In this document: positions 41,504 to 50,482 of the stretch, piece after piece
Layout of the letters: every line of letters starts with the position of its first letter
Position numbering within the stretch: position 1 is the stretch's first letter
NCBI GenBank assembly: GCA_965267185.1
Contig: OZ253937.1
Location: forward strand, 4,216,001 to 4,280,000
Length of the DNA: 64,000 nucleotides
Direction: 5' to 3'
Origin: G965267185 sp965267185
GTDB lineage: Bacteria; Pseudomonadota; Alphaproteobacteria; UBA6615
Notes under the pieces: model-generated
What the model saw: the letters and a program-made list of their open reading frames with translations, nothing else
Database searches by the model: none
What the model was told of the DNA's origin: nothing
Translations under genes and position numbers: made by a program

Positions 41504-42262
41504 ATGACGACCATCGATGCCACAGCTCCGGCCTTCCGGATCGGCGGCGTGCTTGGCCGCAGCTTTTCAATCCTGTTTCAGAACATCGTGCCCTTCGGCG
41601 TGATCGCGCTGCTGTTCACCTTGCCCTCGTCGCTCATCTTCCTGGCGTCCGGCACGCAGCTCGTGACCCCGACCGGTGTGCCCGCCGATGGGTTCGCCGG
41701 CGTGATCGCCTTGGTCATGGTCGTTCAGCTCGTTTCCTACACCGTAGCGACCGGCAGCCTGGTGTATGGCACCTTCCAGGCGCTGCGGGGCCGGCGCCCC
41801 GGTCTCGGCGCGTGCTTGGGCCGCGGGTTTCGCCTGATCTTGCCGGTGATCGGTGTGATGATCGTGTACTGGATTGCCATGATGGTCGGCTTTGTGTTGC
41901 TGATCATCCCGGGCTTCATCGTCTTGATCATGTTTTGGCTGGCCTTGCCGGCCGCGGTGGTCGAGCGGCCGGGCGTATTCGCCAGCTTGTCGCGCAGCCG
42001 GGCACTCACCAAGGGCAGCCGCTGGCGGATCCTCGGGCTGATCCTCGTCGTCGGCATTATCGTCGGCGTGGTGAGCGCGATTGTTAGTTTCGGTGTCGGA
42101 TTCGAAAATCCGGGCGAGATCGGCGTGGGCTCGATCCTCAACCTGATCGTATCGGCGTTCACGACCGCCATGTGGGCGATCGCCAGCGCCGTGGCCTATC
42201 ACGATTTGCGCGTGGCGAAAGAAGGCTTGAACATCGAGGACCTTGCCGCCGTGTTCGACTAG
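41504..42262 (+). CDS. Tandem-array membrane protein, copy 4 of 6
   Basis: 252 residues; ATG at 41504, AGAGAGGTGA upstream. FRIGGVLGRSFSILFQNI opens the protein and is closest to copy 1 in its first five residues and to copy 5 afterwards. It has YGTFQALRGRRPG, VERPGVFASLSRSRALTKGSRW and AYHDLRVAKEG...LAAVFD. About six hydrophobic segments with short loops; it should lie entirely in the inner membrane. No catalytic residues are conserved between the copies apart from Arg, Lys and the terminal Asp. Confidence 0.82.
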   Translation: MTTIDATAPAFRIGGVLGRSFSILFQNIVPFGVIALLFTLPSSLIFLASGTQLVTPTGVPADGFAGVIALVMVVQLVSYTVATGSLVYGTFQALRGRRPGLGACLGRGFRLILPVIGVMIVYWIAMMVGFVLLIIPGFIVLIMFWLALPAAVVERPGVFASLSRSRALTKGSRWRILGLILVVGIIVGVVSAIVSFGVGFENPGEIGVGSILNLIVSAFTTAMWAIASAVAYHDLRVAKEGLNIEDLAAVFD

Positions 42263-42285
42263 ATGTTTGCGAAGGGAAACCAGCG

Positions 42286-43059
42286 ATGAGCGACAGTACC
42301 GGTGTCACTGCTCCGCCGTTTCGCGCCGGCAGCGTATTGGGGCAAAGCTTCTCGATCTTGTTTCGCAACATCGTGCCGTTCGGCTTGCTGGCGTTGCTGT
42401 TTACGGTTCCGGCCTTCGTCTTCAATTTGGTGGACGGCCCACCGCCACCGGAGGACGGTTTTGGCGCCTCCATCGGGTATAACCTGACCTTCGACGCGAT
42501 AGGTATCTCTGCCTTCATCATAGAGTTGTTAACTAACGCGCTGCTCAGTGCGGTTTTGGTCTACGGCACGTTCCAAACCCTCTTGGGACGCTCTGCTGGT
42601 CTGAGTGAAAATCTCAGCCGTGGCCTCGCTTCAATCCTACCGGTGGCGGGTGCGGCGATCATTTACACGGTTGCGACGATAGTCGGTCTCGGCTTCCTCA
42701 TCGTGCCTGGCTTAATCATCGCAACGATGTTCTGGGTGGTTATTCCTGCCGCGGTCATCGAGCGGCCCGGCCTGTTCGCCAGCTTCGCGCGCAGCCGCGT
42801 GCTCACCAAGGGCAGCCGCTGGCGAATCTTCGGGCTGTTCGTCCTCCTTCTTATCATCAATATCATCTTCGGCATCGTGATTGCCGCAGCCGCTGCGTCG
42901 ATCGATGGTGACGATAAGTTGTCGGGGCCGATTCTCGGTTGGTTAGCCTCGGCATTCGCTTCGGCGCTTTGGGCGATCGCCAGCGCGGTGGCGTATCACG
43001 ATTTGCGGTTGGCGAAGGAGGGGGGCGACACCGCGCAAATCGCCGCGGTGTTCGACTAG
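42286..43059 (+). CDS. Tandem-array membrane protein, copy 5 of 6
   Basis: 257 residues from the ATG at 42286, 23 bp after copy 4 (AAGGGAA upstream). It carries FRAGSVLGQSFSILFRNIVP at the start, YGTFQTLLGRSAG in the loop, IERPGLFASFARSRVLTKGSRW, and AYHDLRLAKEG...IAAVFD. Its last 100 bp are nearly the same as copy 2 at the DNA level over a short stretch. Copy 6 begins 5 bp after its stop, which implies one transcript. Confidence 0.82.
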   Translation: MSDSTGVTAPPFRAGSVLGQSFSILFRNIVPFGLLALLFTVPAFVFNLVDGPPPPEDGFGASIGYNLTFDAIGISAFIIELLTNALLSAVLVYGTFQTLLGRSAGLSENLSRGLASILPVAGAAIIYTVATIVGLGFLIVPGLIIATMFWVVIPAAVIERPGLFASFARSRVLTKGSRWRIFGLFVLLLIINIIFGIVIAAAAASIDGDDKLSGPILGWLASAFASALWAIASAVAYHDLRLAKEGGDTAQIAAVFD

Positions 43060-43064
43060 CATCT

Positions 43065-43955
43065 ATGAGCTATAGCGGAGACCTAGATCCGGTCCGTTGG
43101 TCGCCAGAGCCGTCGTCGAGCGGGCCGCGAGTTTTGACGTTACATATCGGTAAGGTGTTGGGGCGAAGCTTTACCGTTCTGTTTCGCAATATCGTGGCGT
43201 TTTGGTCGCTGGCGCTGGCGTTCACCGCACCGATTTACCTCATCGCAATTGCCGCTCGATTTTTAGTCGAGGCGGGCTGGCGTTTCGGCGAGATGACGAC
43301 GTGGCTAATTACGGGTTTCGTATTTGTTGTTGTGGTCTTGAATTATCTGCTGATCGGCGCGGTGACGGCGGGGGTGAACCGGGTACTGCGCGGTGAACGC
43401 TGCACGATAGCGGGGTGTTTTCGCCGTGGCATACCCGCCGCCGCAAAGGCAGGCGGTGTCGCTACCCTATACGGCGCCTTGGCGGTTGCCGGGCTCATCA
43501 TCATCATTGTCACCAGCGCGATTTTTGCGCCGCAGCTCGGGTTCGTGGCTGTACCCAGAAGGTTGATCGTCGTGCTTGCATTGGTGATTTTCCCAGGGCT
43601 GGTCATCGTATCGGTTTATTGGGTTGCCGCTCCGGCCGCGGCGGTCGAGAGGCTGGGTATGTTTCGCGGCTTTTCGCGCAGCGCTGCGCTCACCAAGGGG
43701 AACCGCTGGCGCGTCTTCGTACTTGCGTTCGTGGTCTTGGTGCTGGCGATACTGCTGAGCATAACCGGCGGTTTGCTCTCGTTGTCTTTCAATCTGGCCC
43801 TTAGTCGCGTTACCGGCAGCGACGTGATTGTGGATTGGGTTTTCTGGTCGCTTACCGCTGCCTCTTGGTCCGTCGTGAGCGCGGTCACCTATCACGACCT
43901 GCGGGTGGCGAAGGAGGGCGCCGACCCGGATCAGCTCGCCGCGGTGTTTGACTAG
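43065..43955 (+). CDS. Tandem-array membrane protein, copy 6 of 6
   Basis: 296 residues from the ATG at 43065, 5 bp after copy 5. It is the longest copy: an N-terminal polar 25 residues, then LHIGKVLGRSFTVLFRNIVAF (the LHIGKVL opening is shared only with copy 2). The loop is NRVLRGERCTIAG, and an extra 35-residue insertion occurs before the box VERLGMFRGFSRSAALTKGNRW. The end is TYHDLRVAKEG...LAAVFD. It meets the RDD gene tail-to-tail 6 bp later. Confidence 0.82.
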   Translation: MSYSGDLDPVRWSPEPSSSGPRVLTLHIGKVLGRSFTVLFRNIVAFWSLALAFTAPIYLIAIAARFLVEAGWRFGEMTTWLITGFVFVVVVLNYLLIGAVTAGVNRVLRGERCTIAGCFRRGIPAAAKAGGVATLYGALAVAGLIIIIVTSAIFAPQLGFVAVPRRLIVVLALVIFPGLVIVSVYWVAAPAAAVERLGMFRGFSRSAALTKGNRWRVFVLAFVVLVLAILLSITGGLLSLSFNLALSRVTGSDVIVDWVFWSLTAASWSVVSAVTYHDLRVAKEGADPDQLAAVFD

Positions 43956-43961
43956 CGAGCG

Positions 43962-44978
43962 CTACGGCGTGTCGTGCTTGTTTTCGCGGCGTTTGCCCAT
44001 GAGCATGCGCGATTCAAGATGGGCGCGCAGGGCGGCGTAGAAGGCTTCGAGGAACGGCCGGGTCTCGACCGGCTCGCCGTCGAGCCATTCGATCTTGCGG
44101 CGGATGCGGGCGCTTACTTCCTCGATGGCTTCGCGGGCGCCCAGCCCCTCGCGGCGCAACACATTCTCCAGCACCTGCAGCTCATAGATGCCGTAGGCCG
44201 AAAGCTGCGCTTCGGTGAACTGGTAGTCGGGCCGCCGCGCCCGGGCCGCCCGATGCCACGGGCGCAGGTTTTCGCTGGGCGGGTCCGTCGTCCCACTCGT
44301 GGTTGCGCTGGCAGATCCGTTGGTGGCGGCGGCTGCGGCCATATCGGGCAACAGCACGCTCTTCGGCGCATAGATCACCCAGGTGCCGCCGATCATGTCG
44401 CCGGCGCGCAGCCGGTCGCGGTTGAACAGCGGCATCAGCGTAAAGATGCCGGCCCACACCAGGATCAGCAGGGTCGCGAAACCCGAATCGCCGACCGCCC
44501 CGGGGGAGAGCAGCAGCGCCAGCGGAATGAAAATCTCGACCTCGCGGATCAGGTTGCGGGCGAACACTGCATCGGCGCGCAGCTGGCCGCCGCGCCGGTC
44601 GATCACGCGCAGGCCCAACGCCCGTTTGCCCGGCGTGGTGCCGCGCCAGCGCAGCTCGAAGAAGATGAAATAGAAGTTTCGCACGGCGAACCAAACCAAA
44701 AGAAAAATCGGCAATCCGGCGTTCTCCCGAACGGTGACCGGCAAAGCAAGGGTGATTATCAGGGCCGCGATGCCGATAATCACGAACATGAGGATGATAT
44801 CGAGCGATACCGCAGCGGCGCGCGCGCCCCGGTCGGCGAGCTCGACGGGCACCCGCACGCCTTCCGGCGTGATGATATCGCGGTGGCCCGGCCGCTCGGG
44901 CGGTTTGCTCCCTTTGGCTGGTCCAGCGGGTCCGGCGGGCAGGCCGGTATGCGCCTCCGCGCTAACGGTCGCCGTCAT
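43962..44978 (-). CDS. RDD-family membrane protein
   Basis: 338 residues; ATG at 44978. The RDD domain (about 35-210) has the family's VRVPVELADRGARAAAVSLDIILM opening, here split: VPVELADRGARAAA then a TM. It is followed by RWRGTTPGKRALGLRVIDR and a late RDRLRAGDMIGGTWV. The C-terminal 130 residues are soluble, ending with arginine-rich helices and a short basic tail (LMGKRRENKHD). RDD proteins are inner-membrane transport-like or scaffolding proteins. It is the last gene of the MoxR operon and overlaps the SpoIIM gene by 17 bp. Confidence 0.87.
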   Translation of the reverse strand: MTATVSAEAHTGLPAGPAGPAKGSKPPERPGHRDIITPEGVRVPVELADRGARAAAVSLDIILMFVIIGIAALIITLALPVTVRENAGLPIFLLVWFAVRNFYFIFFELRWRGTTPGKRALGLRVIDRRGGQLRADAVFARNLIREVEIFIPLALLLSPGAVGDSGFATLLILVWAGIFTLMPLFNRDRLRAGDMIGGTWVIYAPKSVLLPDMAAAAATNGSASATTSGTTDPPSENLRPWHRAARARRPDYQFTEAQLSAYGIYELQVLENVLRREGLGAREAIEEVSARIRRKIEWLDGEPVETRPFLEAFYAALRAHLESRMLMGKRRENKHDTP

Positions 44979-45978
44979 CCTCGGCCCCTCTGCGTCTGCC
45001 GGAATAAATGAAATAAACCGCCCAGGCTGTCAGCGCGGCGGCCGCGATCAGATAGCGGTCGGAAATGCCGGTGATCAGTTGCCGGCCGAAACCTTCGAGC
45101 AGGCCTGCAGCGAGGAACAGAAACACCGTGCCGATAATGATTTCGCCCGCCTGGCGCCCGTTAAGGGATAGATTCTCCAACCGGCTGTGGCGGCCGGGAA
45201 ACGCCACGCTGGCCCCGAGCACCAGCCCGCCGGCACCGCACAACACGATCGCGAGAATTTCCGTGGTGCCGTGGATCGACAGCCACGCCCAGAGATCCAG
45301 CGATAGGCCGCGCGAGTGGTAAAGCGCCGCGAACGCGCCGAGGATCAGTCCGTTGTAGAACAGCAGCAGAATGGTTGGGATGCCGAAAGCGAAACCCAGC
45401 GCGAACGCCAGGATGCCGACCGCCGCATTGTTGGTGAACAGAAAGGTGGCGAAGTTGGATAGCGCTTCGGCAGAGCCGCCGGAATCGTAGAGAACGTCGT
45501 ACAGCATCTCGGTCGTCGCCGCCGGCGAGCGGCCGCCGGCGAGACCGCCAGGCACGAACGTATAGAACCAGTCGCTATTGGCGATCGTGAGGGCGAAGCC
45601 CGTCACCCCGCCCAAGACGAGGAAGGCGAACGCGGCGAGAATATGCCAGCGCGCGGCGCGGACCGCTGCCGGGAAACGCCGGGCGAAGAACGCGGCCACG
45701 CCGGAGATGAACCCGGCGCGCACGCCGTAGACGACGAAATAGGACCGCGCGGCGAGGTTTTCGAGAAAGGTGAGCAGGCTGCGGTCGAGCGAGATGGCGC
45801 GTGCCGTCGACAGCGACGACAGAGTGGCGCGGTAGTGCGCCGGGAGCTGGAGCAATTCGTCGGCGGTGAGCGATTTGAGGCCGCCGCGCTCCGCCTTGGC
45901 GATCAGGCGCTCGAGTTCGCGCCAGGTGGCCTCGCGCTCGCGCCGGAACTCGTAGCTTTTGAGCTTGAACTCAGCCAT
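44962..45978 (-). CDS. SpoIIM/DUF95-type membrane protein
   Basis: 338 residues; ATG at 45978. A soluble helical first 100 residues (WRELERLIAKAERGG, LTADELLQLPAHYRATLSSL) is followed by about six or seven TM segments. The SpoIIM pattern is FARRFPAAVRAARWHILAAF, a NNAAVGILAFALGFAFGIPT loop (split at 20 residues), HGTTEILAIVLCGAGGL and a closing AAALTAWAVYFIYSG. Outside sporulating bacteria this protein commonly travels with RDD, DUF58 and MoxR genes. It is separated from DUF58 by a 156-bp gap filled with a REP-like repeat. Confidence 0.87.
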   Translation of the reverse strand: MAEFKLKSYEFRREREATWRELERLIAKAERGGLKSLTADELLQLPAHYRATLSSLSTARAISLDRSLLTFLENLAARSYFVVYGVRAGFISGVAAFFARRFPAAVRAARWHILAAFAFLVLGGVTGFALTIANSDWFYTFVPGGLAGGRSPAATTEMLYDVLYDSGGSAEALSNFATFLFTNNAAVGILAFALGFAFGIPTILLLFYNGLILGAFAALYHSRGLSLDLWAWLSIHGTTEILAIVLCGAGGLVLGASVAFPGRHSRLENLSLNGRQAGEIIIGTVFLFLAAGLLEGFGRQLITGISDRYLIAAAALTAWAVYFIYSGRRRGAEDDGDR

Positions 45979-45994
45979 AGGCGGCTACCTTGTT

Positions 45995-46108
45995 CCTCAC
46001 CCTTCGAGACGCGATCTTTGATCGCTCCTCAGGATGAGGACTCAAATTGCTGCCCGCACAAATGGCCTCACCCTGAGGAGGGCCGTAGGCCCGTCTCGAA
46101 GGGCGAGG
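45995..46108. repeat. REP-like palindromic repeat pair
   Basis: Two palindromic units: 45995-46039 (CCTCACCCTTCGAGACG ... CCTCAGGATGAGG) and 46066-46108 (CCTCACCCTGAGGAGGGCC ... TCTCGAAGGGCGAGG). They are related to the repeat at 29882-29949 and fill the gap between the DUF58 and SpoIIM genes, so they may act as an in-operon attenuator or mRNA stabiliser. The link to Alphaproteobacteria rests on general knowledge of this repeat type. Confidence 0.8.
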
Positions 46109-46134
46109 CCCTGCATTGCAAATAGCGCCCGCCA

Positions 46135-47459
46135 TCAGATCAGCTCCTTGCGCTTGATCGCCAGATACTGGTTCAGCAGGTCGATGCCGAGCCGCGGACC
46201 GGGCGCTTGCAGGCAATGAACACCAAGGCGTCGCAGACGCTCGAACACCACCGCACGCTCGCGGATAAGATCGTCGGCGATCACGGCCTGGGTCATATCG
46301 GCGACCGAGTGCGGGCGCGCGCCGGCGATTTTGTGCAGCCCGGTATCCTGCAGCGTGACGAACACCACGAGATGGCGCGACGCCAGCCGCGCCAGGTTTT
46401 CCACCATCAGTTCCGCGGTGATGGTGTCGACAAACTCGGTCTGCAGGATCACCAGCGAGCGCCGGTTGAGGCGGCTCAGCAGATCAACCAAACCCAGCGT
46501 GAAGTTGGTCTCTTCGTGCTGGTAGTTGAGATCGGCCGACGCCTGCTGCAGCCGGGCGAACTGATGCACCCCACCGACCGGTGGCATCGACATGCGCACG
46601 CGCGCGTCGAAACCGAACATGCCGATCTGGTCGCCGCTGCGCAGCGACATGTAGGCGAGTAACAGGCCGGCGTTGATAGCATGATCGAGCTTGGAAATGC
46701 CTTCCAGGGGTTCGCTCATGAGATGTCCGGTATCGAACGCCAGCACGATCTGGTGGTTACGCTCGGCGCGAAATTCCTTGCAGACCAGCTTGCGGTGACG
46801 CGCCGAATGTTTCCAATCGACCGAACGGTGATCCAGACCGGGCACATAGTCGCGCAGGGAGTCGAACTCAGAACCTTCACCTTGTTGATATTCGGGCTTG
46901 ATGCCGAACAGGGCGTTGCGCGCCGAAAAAAGCACCGCCGCCTGGCGCACCGCGCGCACATTCGGCACTACGGGAACACTCGCCGATAAAGTTTCGATGC
47001 GTTGCCGCCGCATCAGGCCGAGCGGGCCGGGCCAGCGCAGCCATAGCCGCTCGATCTCCGCCGCGCCGCGTTTCGTTGCGACCAGCGGAATGGCGATCGT
47101 GGTACTGCCGCCGGCGGCGAGCGCGGCGCGGTGCAGGGGCGGGGGCTCGAGAATAGCGCCGGTATCGCAGGCGATCTCGACATGAGTGTCGGCCCAGCCA
47201 GCGGGCGCCGACAGCACCACCTGGAGCACGTCCTTGTCGCCGATATAGAGCAGCGGCGGCGGTGTCACGTCGACGGTCATCCGGCGGGCGGGCAGGCAGC
47301 GCATGCCGTCGGTTCCGGTAACGACGATTGCTAGCACCAGGTAAGCGAGACTGAACGGCCACAGGCGTTCGTTGAGTAGGATCAGGCCGAGCGACAGGGG
47401 CACGCCGGCGGCGAACAGAATGACCGCGCGATAGGTCGGACGTGTCGCCAGGGCATTCA

Positions 47460-47460
<1 letters not shown>
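46135..47460 (-). CDS. DUF58 protein (VWA-like, MoxR partner)
   Basis: 441 residues from the ATG at 47460, whose A overlaps the stop TAA of the MoxR gene. Two TM segments lie in residues 10-50, then a beta-rich region (GWADTHVEIACDTG). The DUF58 signature comes next: GEGSEFDSLRDYVPGLDHR, then VDWKHSARHRKLVCKEF. The VWA-like part has DTGHLM in the MIDAS position, where ordinary VWA domains have D-x-S-x-S. DUF58 proteins probably act with MoxR ATPases in metal or complex assembly at the membrane. Its partner genes are directly upstream. Confidence 0.9.
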
Positions 47461-48405
<945 letters not shown>

Positions 48406-48416
<11 letters not shown>

Positions 48417-49656
48417 GAATAATCTCCTGTTTCCAACGATGGAGCCGCTGGGCGGCGGTTAAAAGGGCAGCGCCCTCGGCGCCGGGCGCGCGTGCCGCGG
48501 CATCGGTTTCGCGGCGCAGATCGCCTAAGTTTGCGTTGGCGCCGCGGGCTTCGCCAGCACGGTCGATCCATTCGTCGAGCGCTTCGCCGTCGACCGTGCG
48601 CGGCGCATGAAGCTGGCGGGCTACGTTGCGGCGGGTGGCCGCGAAGTAGCGGCGCAAAAGCTCGGGGCCGTGGCCGCCATATTGCAGCAGCCCGGCAATG
48701 TTATCGAGCAGCGCCGCCTTGCCTTCCTTGAGAGGCCGGGGCGCGGGCACGGGCGCACCGAAGCGCGCCGCGGCTGCCAGGATCAGGACCAGGATGGCTG
48801 CCGCGCCCTGAATCGTCGCCACTACCAGCGGGAATTCGAACAAGGCGCGCCATAGGCTTTGGTCTTGGCGCAGACCGTGGATGGTTTCGTCGAAAATTAC
48901 CGCGCCGCCAACCGGGCGCAGGGCTTCGACGATGGCGTGGGCCAGCTGGGCGTTCTCGCCGTCGCCCAGCCCATGGTTGGCGATGATATCGGGATCGGAC
49001 AGCACCCAGATACGCTGGCTGCCGCGCTCGAACTCACCGATCAACAGGCCGCCGTTCCTGCTGCCGAGGATCGGCCGGAGCTTCGAGGAGTCGACGAGCT
49101 GTGGGTCGGCGAGCGTTGGCGTGTGCGGCAGACCGCTGCGCAGCCAGACCGGCGGCGGGTCCGGCCGGAGCACGCGTGCGCCGGGCAACAATACCTGCAG
49201 AACCGACTCAACGCGCGATTCCGGCAGGAGGCCCGACGTGGCGAGCCACTTCGAATTACCAGCGCCAGTACCGCCTGTTCGTTTGGGCAAAACGAACAGG
49301 GTGGTAGGTTCGCTGAACAGTACCGGAAAGCTGACGGTCACAGGCTCGCCGCGCAACAGTTCGCCGATCGTGTCCTCGGTAAAGAGCCGACCCAGCGGCT
49401 CAGCGACGACGAGAAGCGCCGTGTCGCCGGCCTTGTTCGCCGAATCGTTGCGGCTCACCACGACGGGCACCTCGGTGCGCCGGAGCGTTTCGGCAAATGC
49501 GCGATGGCCGATCGCCGATGTGGAAACCGCGCTCGGCCCGGCTGTCGAGGCAGTGCCGAACACCGACACAGCGGTGCCGCCGGCGAAGGCGATAAAACCG
49601 ACGGCGATGAGCCAAAATACAGCGGTTGTGGAAAAGCCGGAATTGGACGCCATCAC
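48406..49656 (-). CDS. DUF4350 membrane-anchored protein
   Basis: 416 residues; ATG at 49656, overlapping the stop of the DUF4129 gene by the ATGA pattern. A TM segment is near residues 8-30. The DUF4350 domain (about 45-250) follows: GHRAFAETLRRTEVPVVVSR, DTALLVVAEP, and a GERSQRIWVLSDPDIIANHG-like segment with the usual Asp. The second TM (about 285-305) is followed by a cytosolic helical end (LDNIAGLLQYGGHGPELLRRY). DUF4350 proteins are regular members of MoxR-DUF58 operons and are supposed to bind a small ligand outside the membrane; this is not proven. Confidence 0.87.
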
Positions 49657-50420
49657 GCCACCCCGCTTTCCGGTGCGGTTGCTGTGCCCGGCGTGGCGAG
49701 GCGCTGGAAGTTCTCGCGGCAGGTCTGGTACTCCGGCGCGCCCGAGGGACGTCCGCCGAAATGCTCCAGCTCGACCAAGTTGACCATTGGCGCCAGCGCC
49801 GCCTTCACTTCGGCGCTGAGCCCGGCGATGGCGAGAATCTCGCGGCTGGTCAGCGACGGCGCGAGCGCCGCCGCCTGCCGGCGGCGCAAATCGTCGAGAC
49901 CGGCCAGCAACAGCGTGTGCATGGCATCGCCGAAGCGGCCCTGGCGCGCCAGCCGGTCCGCTTCCTCAAGCGCGCCGCCCTCGCGCTGTCGTCCCCGCGC
50001 GGCCGGGCGGGCCGGACCGTTCTCCTCGGTTGCTTTCAGCGCCGGGCCGCGCCGGATCAGGCGCCCGCCTTCAAGGATCAGCCGGTAGGCGAGTAAGGCG
50101 CCGCCGGCCAGCAGCAGGCCCCAAAAGAGGACTCTACCGACCGTGGCGGCGCCTTCCGGTATCTCTAGCGGGTCCCTAGGCGGCGGCAGCGCCTCTGGCT
50201 CCGGTGGGCCCGGAAGCTCGGTCTGGTAGCGCCGTTCCGCCAGCACCTCTTGGGCAGTCTGCTGGAAAGCGTCATCCAAGGCGGCGTTTTGGGCGAGGGC
50301 AGGCAACCCGCCGAGCAAAACCGTCAGGCTCAAGACGGCAGCGGCAAGGGCGACCGCGCCGCGGCTACGCGCCCATCCTCGTCTTTCCAGATCTGCTTGG
50401 TCTGTCTCGCCGGGTTCCAT
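49653..50420 (-). CDS. DUF4129 protein, first gene of MoxR operon
   Basis: 255 residues; ATG at 50420. One TM or signal-anchor near residues 22-45 and another near 115-135 (VLFWGLLLAGGALLAY). The DUF4129 domain is C-terminal: ADRLARQGRFGDAMHTLLLAGL, then LAPSLTSREILAIAGL and EHFGGRPSGAPEYQTCRENF. This is the standard opening gene of the operon. It presumably sits in the membrane with its helical domain in the cytosol near MoxR. The gene is followed by DUF4350 with ATGA overlap. Confidence 0.88.
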   Translation of the reverse strand: MEPGETDQADLERRGWARSRGAVALAAAVLSLTVLLGGLPALAQNAALDDAFQQTAQEVLAERRYQTELPGPPEPEALPPPRDPLEIPEGAATVGRVLFWGLLLAGGALLAYRLILEGGRLIRRGPALKATEENGPARPAARGRQREGGALEEADRLARQGRFGDAMHTLLLAGLDDLRRRQAAALAPSLTSREILAIAGLSAEVKAALAPMVNLVELEHFGGRPSGAPEYQTCRENFQRLATPGTATAPESGVA

Positions 50421-50482
50421 GACGGGCGCAGTTTAGCGGAACTACGCCGAAGCTTGCACGGAATTGCGGGAATATCCGCCGA

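Noticed and set aside
49653..50420. The MoxR-DUF58-DUF4129 operon as a novel system
   Set aside because: The gene set is a known, widespread arrangement. Only the adjacent six-copy array is unusual.
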